Numbered from the stretch's first letter, positions 25,240 through 39,444 are shown. The stretch is 64,000 nt of DNA from Sinohyriopsis cumingii (GCA_028554795.2 CM068827.1:141137251-141201250), one strand, 5' to 3'. The notes: generated from the letters alone by a model not told the origin. Numbers and translations are program-made.

Positions 25240-28200
25240 ATATGTGTTTTTGCAAAGCGTAATATTGCCGATGCTTTTTGGAGTATTTCCGTTGTCAGAT
25301 CGTCATGTTCGGAAGTGCGCAGTTTGGCACGTTGTAAAGCTCTTCAATTTCAGAAGTAAGTAAATCTTACTCGAGTTCGCAATCCCATAATGCTTAAATA
25401 GAAGTGATTGGTTTGCAAAAAAAAAACCCCAAAAAAACAAAAAAAACCAAAAAAAAACGGGGACTTGTGCTGATTTACAGGGCTATAAATAGCATGCCTG
25501 TCATGTAGGCTCTTTTAGCACTTCTATAAAACACACGTATTAAAGAGGTAAAGGCGACGCATTTTTCTAGCTGATCAAAACAAATTTGATTATGAGAAGC
25601 AACATACCAATCCATGTTCGCGGTTACGTAAGATATATACACTGATCTAGACATGTATTTTGTTGTGAGTCAGCTGAAAGAATGAGTTTGACATAATGGC
25701 ATTGCGGATGGACACGTCAAGTCCGTCAGGCCGAGAATTATTCAAACGCCATTTCAAATGAGCTTTTCCCCCTGACACGGAAGAAAACATATACAGGTTT
25801 GTTCTCGTTAAACTCAGCGACTAGTGGGATGACAAACTATGAAATACCTGTAATAAATACAATCCATGGAATCTATGATTGGAAACCAAACAGAAATCTT
25901 CCTTAAAATATGATTATGCTTGAATGAATTTCAGTCTCAAAAGGCTAAAGAAACGCGCACACAGTAAAAACAGGAAAAGACTGCGATTTCATAACTATAA
26001 TAGACACAAATAGAACAAGCAAAATACGGGGCATTTCGCATGTAACGCGCACTCTGAATTAAAACAAAGTAGATCAATATTTGCTGCCTCATGATGCGTC
26101 AGCAAATTAGTCATTTTGAACATCATGGGTCATCTCTCTCTCGAGATCCCCCAACCCCCCAAAAGTCTTAGATGCGATCCGATGCCATTTAAAAGTACAT
26201 TAAGAACTGTTTTTAAAAACATGCCAGATCAAGTACACCTACATCATACTTATAGTCTCAACAGAACAGAGTTTACTCTGATCGACCTGTTTGTACTGGA
26301 TATTAAAACGGTTAATCTTAGACCAGTCTGTTAACAGTTGCTTTACCGACGATCATGTGTTAGTAAGAAAATTTATATCAGCTTCGAAAAGGTTTTAAAC
26401 TGTTACCTATAAAGGATCTGTCTGGATTGAAATCCAGTCTCCTGGCATCGAATGTACTCTTGTAAGTCGTGGACTGGAAATAAGAAAATATTTCCACAGA
26501 CAAAACTGGTAAACAAATTAAAACATCGTTTCAATCAGTGAAGTAATCAACCACGATGAACTTAACCTGCATGGTAAAAAATCCTTTGTGATAAAGCAAA
26601 AAATTAAATAATTAAAGTAAACAAAATACAGTTTATTGAGGGAAAAATATAACAATTTATAATACCTAGGACATCGACTGAAACATAAATATGATTTTAC
26701 CCCATACAGATCCCATAAAATCAATTAATCACTTACAAATAAATTTAGCAACGATGGAGCCATTATGGCATATACATCAAGACTTAGTTACAATGGAGAC
26801 GAAGATAAAGTAACCTACATATCTGTCATTGTAATCAATCATTCAGAATAAGGATGAAGCAAATAGAAGCAGTTCTTGCAATGCAGTATATGTAAGTCCA
26901 TCTGAAGATTTATTCTTAATGCTAGCAAAGACTACTTTGGGTAATACTTACATAAATTTCCCTGGCCTCTCTTGGCGTCATTTCGTTGTGATGTCGGGAC
27001 CAGGTCTTCATCCTAAATCAGACAAGATACATACTATTTCTGCGTCAGCACTAAAATTAATAACAAGATAATGTCTCTGAGAGAGAGAGAGAGAGAGGTG
27101 TTGCGGGCCAGACAAACGGGGGCGCAGTCTGGTGCGTTTTTTTTTTTTCTTCAGCTGAAACCCCTGCGCTGCTGCTGAATTGTGTAAACTTACATTTTCA
27201 GTAACAATCCAGACAAGTTCATCATGTTGTCATAATATATAAACAGTTAACCTTCTGTACTAGCATTACTATATTTAGCATTTCTTTTCGAAATATTTCG
27301 TTCATAATGAATTCTATGGATAAAAACATGTTTTGAAAGAGGTCAGCAATTCGGATGAATGGGATGAGACTATTACTGCGGTAAAAGCAGGTACAGCCTC
27401 TTACTTTCAAGAGTAGGTCGTTGACATTCTAATGTAAACTAATATATATTTCCTATTTCATACGATGAAAATTTAATTTAAAATATTCATTCAGAAATAC
27501 AGAATATGATTTTAACGTTTCTGCACGTCTGAAATGTGCTGTGACAGACCTAAGGTATGTGATCTTTGTAATTACGTCTACAATTGTATCTCTGTTAGAT
27601 TTTAGTGACGATTTTATTATGGAGGATCTTTGGTGGAAAGATTCCTCAAACCAAATTATCACAAAATTGCCAGGACTTGGCGTCCACCAAATTACCAGGA
27701 ACTGGCGTCCTAATGTGCAGGATTCGTGAGATCTTACGGCAGCACAGACCAGTTTCGAAAAATAACCTCTCCCTAATTTCGTATCATAAGGAATTCTTTG
27801 GATATTAAAACGTACGAGTGTTTCTTAATTTGATATAGGAATACAGGGCCGGATGAGTTTAAGTGTGTACGTTGGAGGTTTTTGTCCCCCAAAATTTCAA
27901 AAGGCACCAAAGCAAAAGTCTGTGTTTACTCAAAGTGTGCATAATACCCAATAAAGGTAGGCAAGAATAACACAATGGTCTCATTTAAGTGACTAGTGAC
28001 TTTACGATTTTGTGTGTGTGTGAGAGAGTTATGTTTTTGTTTTTTAGTTTTCTTATTAGCCTGAGGGAGTCAGAAAACCTCAGACCCCACCCTCACCCCC
28101 ATCCGGTCCTGGAACTACTATGCGTATTAGATATTTAGATCACGTTTTGTCTTACGTGGCATGAAATGTTGATCTAGGGTTACAAAAGAAGAAAATAATT

Positions 28201-28504
28201 TGTGGTATTAGCGCTTCTAAGAACCCTTGTCTTAAAGCCGTAATATAGGAGAAATGTTGACCTCAAGCGAGCTTCAAGGAGTCGTTTGATATTGCGTGTT
28301 CGCTCGGTCGTGAGGTGCTTTTAAACCTCAGGCGTTATACATACATTTTAGTAATTCTAAATTTCGCATCACAGTTGTAGTCCTCCATAAATATCAAATT
28401 GCTGAACTTGACGTTATTAAAAACATTATAGAAATTCTTCAACATTTTAAATCAATCCAATTTTCTTAATGCTTTTTCCAGTTATTAAAATCGACTCTTG
28501 AGAT
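25240..28504. other. No recognised gene
   Basis: AT-rich sequence with homopolymer A/C tracts near 25,420-25,460, (GA)n at about 27,078-27,098 and a poly-T at about 27,138. Only the small exon-like segment at 26,952-27,012 stands out. Confidence 0.55.
26952..27012 (-). other. Possible small minus-strand exon, product unknown
   Basis: On the minus strand a CTGATTTAG acceptor, 61 bases, then a GTAAGTATT donor. Two frames are open (DEDLVPTSQRNDAKRGQGNLY or MKTWSRHHNEMTPREAREIY). The splice sites are good but the short length makes chance likely. It has no match that I can name. Confidence 0.25.
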
Positions 28505-28690
28505 TAAGAGGTTAGTGTTAGGACTGGTCGGCGTAGTGACAGGATGATCTGACTGGGTGGGACATCATGCTACATGTCTGCGGCATGATGCCCCAGTGCT
28601 AGACATCACCATAAACTGTCACTCTGCATACATCGTAGCGATATGACTGAAAAATTGTTGAAGCTACGTTAAAGAGCCTAATCACACACT
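28505..28690 (+). mobile_element. SINE family 2, 5'-truncated copy
   Basis: Matches the body of the copy at 32,636-32,965 from GTTAGTGTTAGGACTGGTCG through GCATGATGCCCCAGTGCTAG to CGATATGACTGAAAAATTGT and GCTACGTTAAAGAGCC. The tRNA head is absent. Confidence 0.8.
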
Positions 28691-30349
28691 CTGTGAGATT
28701 CAGGCACACATAAACAATTATTTCTCAGATTAAAAAGGTCTGTAAAATAACACCAAATTTATGAACCTGCTTTATGTAGAGCGGCGACGTTAACAGATTT
28801 GGCCCAACCGGCCCCGCCCTCACAGGGGCCCTGCGCGTTAGTAATTTAAAAAGAATATATATTTATAGAGAGAAAGTAATTTTAAAGCGATGGAAGAAAA
28901 TTTTCAGTTCAATGTTACATAAAATGATCCAAATCGGGCCCTGCGTTTGCTACGGTCGTTACCGTTAGCATGGTTTGGGAACAATCGGTAACAGAAATCT
29001 TAAACTCTCATTATTACACAATTGCCTTAGTGGTGTGTTAAAAAATATGCATTTAGCAATTGAATTCAGCAACGACCTGCAATCGGTAACTTCTTTGCCA
29101 GCTTTAAGAAGAAAAGATTTTTAAAAAAAACACAAGCTTCATTTATACGGATACGAGAGAAGAACTTCGTATTACACTGGTATGTCAGTCTGTCACTTCG
29201 GCCAATTAGATGCTATTCCTCACCTGGATTTCAGTACAGGTGCACACAAATTGGTTAAAATACCGTCAGAAAAATAATTTAATCCGCACTTTGACGCAGA
29301 ATAATAATCTGTGAGCCAAGCTGTCATAAATTAAGTGATCGTTGCACATACAGGAGCCATATAATTTAAAAAAGTTTAATAATAATTTGTATTATTCATT
29401 TAAGACCTGTGTTTCGTCCCAAGAAACATTATTGTTGCAGACGAATACAGATGTATGTACACAATGCAACAAAACCAACATAAAGAATTATAAAACTGTT
29501 TTCCATCCAGTCTTGGCAACATGTATGATGTTGACATGTACATACGTCGGCCAGACACAAAAAACCGTCTATATCCGTCTCTAAGTCCAACTGCAAACTG
29601 CACAGACACAGAATTGCCGTTGCATAATGTACTGCCTGTTCTGGATTAAAGTAAAAAATATTATGAGCAAACAATAGAACAGTAAGCATAGACTCTGATC
29701 TGCCGTCGCATTATGCGGTGGAATCAGGGTCTATATATTTTATTTTTTTTTTGCAGTTGGATGTGGCCGATAAGAGAGTGCATACAGCTTATTAGCTTGG
29801 GTTGGGTATACTAAAATTTGCCAGTAAATTTACCAGAGGACTAAATGATAGGAGGGATACACAATAAAGTGTAACTTCCACGGTTTCAATCGCAGGGTAT
29901 CTGAAGATAACGGTACACTCCTTCTAATGCTATTAATGTCCTTGTTGTTGCTGATATTGTGACTAATACCACAGTCACTAATATTAACATTGCAACCACC
30001 AGTACTAAGCAGCAACAACAGCAACACCTTTACTACTAATTCTAGCAGGCGGACACAACCATTAAGAATATAAATATAAAGTTTTTATAATAGATTGTCA
30101 ATTTTATTTATTTATTTATTTATTTATATGTTTAATTATTAATTATTTGGCAATAAAGACAGTATACCATGTAGGTCTCACCTTATCCATACACGTCGAA
30201 TTGTATTGAATATTACAGTGCATACAACTAAAAATACGACATGCACTCAAATGTATTCAGTAATTATACACAGACCTACCACACTGATCTACTGTCACAA
30301 ACACACATATTGCACATATATAGCACAAGGCATAATTAGAAATAACAAA

Positions 30350-30351
<2 letters not shown>
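28691..30351. other. No recognised gene
   Basis: AT-rich sequence with a TTTA repeat at about 30,100-30,125. A short + strand frame near 29,490-29,585 carries CTYVGQTQKTVYIRL, faintly like a GIY-YIG nuclease motif, too weak to annotate as a gene. Confidence 0.55.

Positions 30352-30435
<84 letters not shown>
30352..30435. repeat. (TA)n microsatellite
   Basis: About 84 bp of unbroken TA, 35 bp before a SINE copy. Confidence 0.97.
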
Positions 30436-30437
<2 letters not shown>

Positions 30438-30470
30438 GTAATTTAGCGGCATTGTCAAGGATTCAACCAT

Positions 30471-30716
30471 GTCGCCGAGTGGCCGAGTGGTCTAAAGCGC
30501 TCTCCGTTACGGATCACTGCCATCTCACCTCTACCTGCGTGGGTTCGAGTCTCGATTCAGCCAACGTGGGTATGTGAGAAAGCTTGCCAGTAGCTTCTCG
30601 TGGGTCGGTTCTTTCTGAGGGTTTTCCCGGGTTCTGCCTCCACCATTAATACTTGCCGCCATGTATAGCCGCCTATCGCGTGCTGAAAAATGGCGTTAAA
30701 CCCAACAACAACAACA
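30471..30716 (+). mobile_element. SINE family 1 (tRNA-derived), plus-strand copy
   Basis: Head GCCGAGTGGCCGAGTGGTCT.. with A box TGGCCGAGTGGTCTAAAGCG and B box GGGTTCGAGTCTC, then the body and the end AAAAATGGCGTTAAACCCAA(CAA)n. The long gap between the boxes suggests descent from a class II tRNA (Ser or Leu). Confidence 0.9.
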
Positions 30717-31890
30717 GCATCTCGCTTTTGTGTCGACAGATGATACTAACCCTGAGAATTTATTTTGAAAGTTTGGCTCGTAATTTGAACTATTAGCACC
30801 ACTGTTACATTTATCATCAGCATCACCACCACCACCATCAGCCGCATCAACAATCGTTGTTGTTGTTATATTGTTGTTGTAGTTGTGCGGGAAAATAATA
30901 TGTAAAAAGCCTACCTTATATTTCTTGTTGTCGTTGCCTCACTCACCAACAATCTGATTCAATAAGGACGTGCCTTCAACTCCGTGTATTTTTATCAAAA
31001 TAAATTGGAAGAGGTCAACAGTATTGAAATCTTGATCTAAAATACGCGATTACATTTGGCATAGGTCAAAATGGGGGCATTTTTCCTAACTACCACAACG
31101 GTATTCAGTTCTGAAAAGCCCCCACCGAAAAAACAATAAACAAACAAGAACAAGCATCAAACAAACAAAAATCAAACACCCCCCCCCAAAAAAAAAAAAA
31201 TTCAACCCACCCCAATGCAATCACCATGTATTTATCTAGCGCGGATTTTGCTAAGCGATTTCATGACCTGTTTTCGAGACTTTCTTAATATTAATCATGA
31301 CATACCGACTTAGACGATCTTGAAATGCCACATCAAAATCTTGAGCCACCATTTTGACAAATGATCTGACAGATAAACGAACTGGTTATATTATTCTCTT
31401 CTTTTCGGGAAAATGTTTCCTTCACAACTACATTTCCAGTCCAAAATCTGTCGTCAAATTAACTCAGTTTTGTTTAGGTAAATTTAACTGAACGTCAAAG
31501 CACATTGCAAAGATCTACGTCAGCGTGTTTAGCCTACAACAATGGCACTCGAAACGGCTTTTGAATCTTTTTGTAATTAAACATTGATATACCTACAGGT
31601 TTTGTTTGAATTGTTACAATCTGAAACAAAATAATCAGTGGAGTGCTCTTTAGGCGCGAAGTAAAGGTTATTGGACCGTAAAGAAGGAAACATTTGTACC
31701 ATAGATACGTATTACTAAGTCAAAGGTGATATACATACAGGCCTTAGTATGTAGAAACAAAATCAGACATTTTAAAGAAAGGGGGATAAGAAATAAATTC
31801 AAGGGTGAGGGACGGACAGGGGTAAACCCTAACTGTCATATGTTATCGGTCACCATCTTAATAGTCCATAAATGTATGTGTGTCTGTGTC

Positions 31891-31955
<65 letters not shown>

Positions 31956-32635
31956 GGGTGGGTAATGCTTTAAGGGCTAACCTTACTCAAAATTTAACAA
32001 GCTTTGGCAACCATACCAAACTCTTTTTTCCATACACGTTTCAGAAAAATTTCGGTTCTAAAAGCTTATTGTACTTGTTGCACGCATCGTTTCAAATCTT
32101 CAGAGATATATGTATTTAGAATTGTACTAAAGCTTGCAATTCCCTCGTAAGATGGGTGGGGCTGATGGGAAAGAAAGCAATCAGAACGTGCAGGCACCCC
32201 ATGCGTTTTTCCCTTTTCGTTAAGAAATAAATTGCGCCGTTTTATTCTTTACTAAGCAATGCAACTTGCAAAGTTACCAGGATAGATTACAAAGAATTTT
32301 CTCGAAGGTTCATATCTGGTCGTTCATTTTTCATATGCAGATGATCTCTTTGTAATTTTCAAAAAATGCCATTAGTATATTCAACAGGGCTCGCAGTGAT
32401 ACATTTTGATCGCGTTCCACAGGTAGGATTTTCTATCATAGTTTGAGTTTCATAGGATTAGCGCACGAGAGATATTAAACGGACATTTATTTTCGTATAG
32501 GAGAATTAGAATCTGCAAGCACATTTACATACTGTTTTTCATATTCATTAAACAGTATTAAAATATATGGAAAACGCGTACTCGAAGAATCCCAACATAT
32601 ACAATCATTCGACTTTCAATTGAAAATCGATAATA
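30717..32635. other. No recognised gene
   Basis: Contains a (TG)n(AG)n compound repeat at about 31,876-31,951 and a C-run/A-run at about 31,180-31,200. No coding segment is supported. Confidence 0.6.
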
Positions 32636-32965
32636 TTCTAGCTCTAGTGGCCTAGTAGTTAGAGCGTCCACCTCGGATGCGGGAGGTCGCGTGTTCGAAA
32701 CTGGGCCGAGCCATACCAAAGACATAAAAATGTTATTAAAAGCTGCCTCGCTTGGCGTTCAGCATTAAGTGGTTAGTGTTAGGACTGGTCGACGTAGTGT
32801 CAAATAAGTGGATGGGTGGGACACCTTGCTACAAATCTGAGGCATGATGCCCCAGTGCTTAGACATCACTAGAAACTGCCACACCACATACATCGTAACG
32901 ATATGACTGAAAATTCGTTAAAGCTGCGTTAAAAAGCCAAAAACAGACAAACACACACACACACA
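32636..32965 (+). mobile_element. SINE family 2 (tRNA-derived), full copy
   Basis: tRNA-like head with A box TAGTGGCCTAGTAGTTAGAG and B box GGTCGCGTGTTCGAAA. The body (GGTTAGTGTTAGGACTGGTC, GGCATGATGCCCCAGTGCTT, CGATATGACTGAAAATTCGT) is followed by GCGTTAAAAAGCC and an (AC)n tail. It is the reference copy for the truncated ones at 4,885-5,177 and 28,505-28,690. Confidence 0.88.
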
Positions 32966-35900
32966 TACTCCTCGTAAACCTTTCTGTATGTTGCTTTACA
33001 ACAATGTAGCGTTTAATACTGCTTAATTTTTTATCTATTATCTGATACCTTACCTACCTACCTACCCACCACCTACCTAGCTACCTACACATTTGCAATA
33101 CAATTGATCGTTGCAGATACAAGATACTAAGAGCGTTGTTATGATCTACACAATCATTCAAAGATAAGGTGCTTTAATTTTTCTACACGTTTTCACGTTT
33201 AAATTTCTTAAAAATGGTAAAGTTTGCAATACGCGGTGTGTGGAAAGACATTAGTTCCAGTAAGGTCGTAAGTGCAACAGTGTGTACATTTCTTTTAATA
33301 CTAAAGAATTCTATCATAATAAAATTCAGAAATGGCGACCTGACTAAGCATTCTATTGTACTGACTTAGTAACATACTACTGTCAGCACATTCATAACTT
33401 TCGGAACACACCTGCGATGAACAAAATGTTGAACATCTGATCTTGTTGCAGTAAATGATATTGTATGAAATTCCTTTGCCATCATCAACCTAAAAAAATT
33501 AGCATATGGATTGGAGAAACATGTTGTATATTGATCGATTCTGTAGAACATTCAACTAATTTTTTTCTATTCTTGCTGCAATTGTTTGCTTTATATCTCA
33601 ATGGATATTGAAGTTATGTTCAATCACCCCTTGTATCTTTTATTTGCGAGATTTCAACAAGGAAAATATACAAAATATCGTTTCAAGGCTCCTAGAAACG
33701 TTATCAACGGACATGGATGAGTCGGACTAGGATTGCATGTTTATCTCACGTTACTTATATGACAACTTATATGACAACGACTTGTTGTGGAGTCCAGTTC
33801 CTTTGCTGGGGTTCTCCTTTAATTACATGTATGTGCTAATCTTTGCGTTTACAATTCGATTTCGATCAGCGAGTTTTCATTCGATGGCATTTGTACAAAG
33901 AAATGATAAGAGGATAGATTGACCGTTATGGGGATAATGGGAAATTAACATTAAGCCATTTTGAAAAATATGCAAAAGAATGCTAGGTTTATTGTTGGAG
34001 GGGGAAATACTTGTCTTTAGTGGCTACATCTCCCAAACCTGGCTCTTCACTCCATTTCCCGTAACCCGTCTTGAAATATTTTGCCAAGGTACGTTGAAGC
34101 GTTGTCTTGTTTTTGTTCCATCTTCATTATTTCCATCTCCCTGTAATCTTCATCTCAAGTACTCTTGAGCCTTTTAATCTCCCCTCCATCACATTTCTAA
34201 TGAATCCCTGGGTTGTTTACCGATTTCCTTTCGATCCACCCGGTCCAGCAAATGACTGATCCTCTTGCTCACGTGCCCACTTTTCATGGTTCCGCCATCT
34301 CGAAGAATCTACGACGAGTGCCTCTATATATAATCAACGGATGGATGGAAACTGATTCGGAGGTTGCACCAGTCAAAATGAGTTGGGACATAATTCAGAC
34401 ATAGCGTGTTTTATTATATCACCGGATCAGACTTTAGATACATGCATAACGTCCCATACAGATTAGAATGCTGGTGTACATGTTATGCGACTTTCAGATT
34501 CAAGGAATTCTCTAACACTTTTTACACAAACCTATCTTCACTAGCACAAGATACAAATAGTAGATGGGAAGGGTTTAAGTTTTAGTTATTGTGAATTACA
34601 ATGACACATTGCATAGCTTTTTTAAGCGGTAATTGGGGAGTATATCTTTGTTTCTAAGAATGTTGTATGATAGGCCTACTGGAAATGGCTTTTGTAAAGT
34701 CATACTCTCTACTAGTAGTCTCACTCCAACTCACAACTTTATATGTATAGGCGCGCAAGTGAACGAATGGATCCCTTAAAGAAGATATGTGGGTGTGAAA
34801 GAAAACGAGAGAGAGAGAGAAAGAGAGAGTCAAAAGAAAAATTGTTTTGTTTTCTAAATAACATTGTTATAAGCCCCGCTAAAGACATCAAAAAAAATTA
34901 AGGATCTGGGCAGCATCTCTTACCTCCAGTACAACTGGGGAAAATATACTTTTCTTATAACAAGATAAACCGAGTTCAGGCCAGGTTATTGCAATGAAGA
35001 CACTAAGAATGATAACGAAACTACGACGTTTATTTATAAATATAAAAACTCCTACACATAACTCGTGCGCATGAATTCCAAGACTGGATTTTTAACACAA
35101 TGATGCACACTGGGTTAAATAACTGAACGATAACTGAAATAATACAACAAAAAATGATACGTTTCCTAACTGGAACGAATTGTAAAATGTAATTTCAAAA
35201 CGAACAGTCAACAATAATAAATGAATTGAAATTAAACAAAAATTAAGCACAAAAATAAACAACCACTCAACCAATGATACGTGAAATTTCAAAACAATGA
35301 TAGGAATTTACTCGAATAGTGACAACTGGTTTCATAGAAACTGAAATTATTTTTTTTCTCAGATAGTGATAACCGTCTTAATATAAATTGGGACATGTCT
35401 TGAAGCATCCAATTCATAACCACAAGTAATTTCAACCCCACCACGAATGATCTGCCTAAGGATATGTATAACATCCCGTTCCCTGCAGGCCCGTTGGTCC
35501 TGAAGCTTTGATCCCTCACCACGAGACATCCACCATCTTCCACAGGGCCAACGTCACCACTGGCAACAGCACAACGGGTATATACCAACCCAAATTAGTA
35601 CCAAGCAACACCATCAGTACGGTGCAGACACAGACTCAGCATAGGTCTGTCACTATCGCTCGATCACTCCGTCACTCCTTCACCCCTTTCAGTTGAAAAT
35701 ATAATATTTTAATCCTTGTAATATTACTGACACGGTCATGTATAACATGCAATGACGTACGTGACGCATGCGCGTAAGTGGGGTTGATTATTTTATAAAA
35801 AATCATACCATCGGGATCGCAGTATAAAGTTATCTTAATAAGCAAGCTCATATGTGATCTTGTATCTGAGAAAAATCGTACAGAACTTGAAGTAACATTC

Positions 35901-38900
35901 TCTCGTTCCTTAATTCATGCAACATTAATGTGAATACAATCCTTCTGTTCAGTTATGTACCGGTGAACATGTAAACAGACTATTAATATAATCTACCATT
36001 GGATTACACCATAAAAATGCACAATAAATATTAGAATAAAACAATTCTATCCTATACTACAGATAGGAAAATGCAATTCACATACCTCTACAGCTGGAGA
36101 TATTGCGCTGTAAAGTGGACCGCTTACTGACAAGACTTTCCGTAATGTCAAGTTTATATAAACCATGAGCATATATGTACACTGGCAATGTTGCAATGCA
36201 CGGCCTGTGCGCTCAAGGTAAATCAGTTTTCCCATCGTAAGCACTTCGCTCGTACAGCACGGAGTGAACCGAACTCAACACATCGAAATAATGTATGATA
36301 TAAATAAACCACCCTCAAGTAACGTTGTTACAGATATAAAACCCGAGTGCATCATATCCCAAATATTCATAAACAATAAATATACACAATTCCGTGACAC
36401 CAAGGTTGACAACGTTATGGAATGTAGTCTGTCCAAAGATCTAGTACAATGTCATTTTGGTACCGATGGACACTACGATTGTGGGCTACAGTAAAATGTA
36501 TTTCCATATATCTATTGTTTCAATGTATCTAGAGAGGTCACATCCAAAACAAGTCTGTAAATGCTCTGATAGAAATCCAAGACTTCGCTGGTCACGAAAA
36601 TACGGGCAATTTTTGTTCACTTTGCTGAGCTGAGGTGATACAACACTTCTTTTCGCAAAGTCTATGATATCGACCTGGAGAGGAGGTAGTCCGTAGAAAT
36701 CAAAATATTTAAAATATGGTTGTTGTGAAAGTAGACAGCAACCGAGTTCCAGAGGGTAGAATGTTGTTTGTCTTGATGACATAAATTCGGTCTTTAGGTC
36801 TACTATGAGGAATTTCACCTTTAGCGCACACCAGTGGATTCCAAGGAACTGTGCACGAACTGTGGGTAAGAAAGTAATGTGGTTCTCACGTATTTATTCT
36901 TCAAAGGTAATGCGATGCAACGATTTCACGGATTACTTTTTCTCTAAAGCTGTCTTTCAAATACTCGATGAATGGGAAATTTCGGTACTCGTTTGCAAGA
37001 GAACTTCGATGCATTTCGTTTCCAAGGAAGTCAATGGAGTTAATGAATGGTCACTCTAGTCTTTATACCACTCTTTCACAATCGTTTCGTCTGGAATGAG
37101 CGTCCATCTTTCTTCTAGATGTTCTTCGATCTTTTCTTCTTAACTCGTCAAATACTGGTTATGTTGTACTTGACTATGGTGATCGATTTGACAACCATAA
37201 TAATGTTCTTTGTGTTCAGAGTGAAGGTTTCTTGAACAGATTCCAGGCTAATATGGCTACAGCATGAACGTTGAACTAAGTTCATAAACAAACGCAACGC
37301 CCATTGGAAAGCCCCATACAACAAATAAAACAATGTTCGCAAGAAGAATCTCGGGTGTTAACTTTGATGTCAAAAATTCCTTCTTGTGGTAAGCGGGTGG
37401 TTTCCACAAAGTGCAACACTTGTGATAGTTCTATATAATTATTACATGATTCAGCTTCCTCGCCGCTGAAGACACTAAATGCTTTTAAGACACCTAAATG
37501 TTACACGTTTGAATCACTTGGAGAAATCCTAGCCTAACTTGTGGAGACCGCTAGAACAGTGTTTCCATGGTTACAACACCACGTACCAGCAATACATCCT
37601 CTAGCACCATCGAGTAAACATGGCAATCGCTCAAAGCATGTCCAGAATGTGTGTGTTGTGTGGTTCCTTACATATGGCGCTATTTTTGGATACTCATTTT
37701 GAATTATATTGTTTTCTAAGTTTTATTTTTGGAGGACCCCCCCCCCCCTTTATGTTCGAAGACAGAAATACAACAGCGAAGTTCTGGAGGAAAATATGAA
37801 TTGATTTTCAAATCCATCATTTTAACTGCTATAATTCAAAACTATTTGATATTCTTAAGGATGTCATAATTTGATGGAATGAAATAAAAAATAGAATGTA
37901 AGAATTCCTTGGATTATAAGTATCGTGCCAGATGTAAAGGCATGTCTACCACACGGGCTTCATGGGATTTCACAGGACCTCGTGATTACATTACAGTGTT
38001 GTTTATATCCATGCATATGCATCGCTGAATACGCACACAGCTAGGAACAAGTCCATGTGAATGACCCGCTTATGTCGGTCGTACACTGCGTACAGTTTTC
38101 CCTCCACCCCTCTGCATCCCAGCCCTTCTCTATTTTTCCTTCAATACATTTTTATAATTTATTATCTTACTCACTTTCTCCATACCGATCGATACGCCTG
38201 ATAATCAATTTACCTGTCTAAATAGCTACATAAATAATTGCACAGCAAAATAATTAATTTCCACCCCTCCCATCTCCATCATGATTGTCGCTTTTGCTGT
38301 TGTCATCTTCATAAATGTAAGGAAAATGGATGTGAGAAGAAACCATCGACATCCTCAGAATTTTCTTTTAAAGCACAACAAAATTAAAACAAGCGAACAA
38401 TGGTAAATGATAAATAACGTTTCGATTGAACTAAGGCTTCAAGAGTTATTTCCCTTAGACCAATCGCCTCGTAACATAAGGTTCAAGTTCTACAAAAAAA
38501 AAGACGGTAAATAAATATGCTAAAACAATTTTTAATAACTTAAGTTGAAAGCATTAAAATTCTTTCAGTTAAACAAGGAGAATTTGTTTAAGACTATGAT
38601 GAGCAGTATTTCATGTTTTATGTTTTAATTAATTTAATTTTGCAATCCGTTGATTTTTTTCCCCACTCCATTCAAAACATAACGAAGGATATCATAGCGA
38701 ACAGACAGAATACTTCGCATTCAGTCAGAAATGTAAGCAACTATTTCCTTTAAAATTCCTCCTTTAGAGGCGAATATAGATTGCTGATCGTGTTGAGACT
38801 GTTTTGTGCCGCAATAACGAGCTCTGAAGAATGTATTCGTATTGAAATGAATTTGCTTGTACCACAAGAGACACCATTTGCTATTGATATACATCGGCAA

Positions 38901-38927
38901 TAATTCCTATAATTCCTATGCACAATG
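32966..38927. other. Long stretch without a recognised gene
   Basis: Holds (CTAC)n at about 33,050-33,090, a C-run at about 37,737-37,748, and several open frames with no recognisable domain. The longest are 36,047-36,244 (-), ending at a GTATGT donor-like site, and 36,486-36,818 (-), which looks like worn coding sequence. A + strand segment at 35,475-35,694 after a CCTGCAG acceptor-like site is rich in Thr and Ser and ends in TGA. None could be identified. Confidence 0.5.
33412..33489 (-). other. Possible minus-strand exon, product unknown
   Basis: On the minus strand an ATTTTTTTAG acceptor precedes 78 bases ending CATCGCAG, followed by a GTGTGT donor. Two frames are open (VDDGKGISYNIIYCNKIR.. 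or LMMAKEFHTISFTATRSD..). The first contains three Cys and might be a small disulphide module; this is a guess. Confidence 0.22.
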
Positions 38928-39023
38928 TGTCACGGAATAAGGCAAGAAAATAATTTGGTAATGCCTTAGAACAATTTGGGTAATTGGTTTCTTAGACGCA
39001 TACAGCGTTACCTATGATAGTTC

Positions 39024-39027
<4 letters not shown>

Positions 39028-39111
<84 letters not shown>
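39028..39111. repeat. (TA)n microsatellite inside 5' LTR
   Basis: Unbroken TA tract immediately 5' of the SINE in the LTR. Confidence 0.95.
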
Positions 39112-39114
<3 letters not shown>

Positions 39115-39130
39115 GTGTGTGTATAAAGGG

Positions 39131-39377
39131 GGCCCCGAGTGGCCGAGTAATCTAAAGCGCTAACCGTTACGGATCACCGCCATCTCATCTCTGTATGCAT
39201 GTGTTCGAGTATCGTGTTTGGCCAGTTTGAGTATGTGAGAAAGCTTGCCGGTAGTTTCTCGTGGGTCGGTGGATCTTTCGGGGATTTTCCTGGGTTCTTC
39301 CTTCACCATTTATACTGGCCGCCATGCCGTGAACAGCCTGTCTTCTGCTGAAAAATGGCTTTAAACCCTATAACCAG

Positions 39378-39383
<6 letters not shown>
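39131..39383 (+). mobile_element. SINE family 1 inserted in 5' LTR
   Basis: GGCCCCGAGTGGCCGAGTAA head through TGAAAAATGGCTTTAAACCC and an AAC-rich end. It is flanked on both sides by (TA)n, so it went into a TA repeat already in the LTR; the matching place in the 3' LTR has (TA)n but no SINE. Confidence 0.88.

Positions 39384-39444
<61 letters not shown>
39384..39444. repeat. (TA)n microsatellite after SINE in 5' LTR
   Basis: TA tract passing into (GA)n; the other half of the TA array split by the SINE. Confidence 0.95.

Noticed and set aside
24983-25262. Open frame across the SINE that looks like a protein with a Val run
   Set aside because: The same frame appears at other SINE copies (41,702 and 49,620), so it is SINE sequence, not a gene.
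29490-29600. Short frame with YVGQTQKTVYIRL, like a GIY-YIG endonuclease of a Penelope-type element
   Set aside because: Only about 15 residues match, the frame stops at once, and there is no reverse transcriptase nearby.
30471-30560. Functional tRNA gene
   Set aside because: The promoter boxes are present, but the cloverleaf does not close properly and the sequence continues into the SINE body; five similar copies exist.
35475-35694. Thr/Ser-rich + strand segment as the last exon of a second GH31-like gene
   Set aside because: Only low-complexity similarity to the tail of the first gene; no catalytic exon was found upstream.
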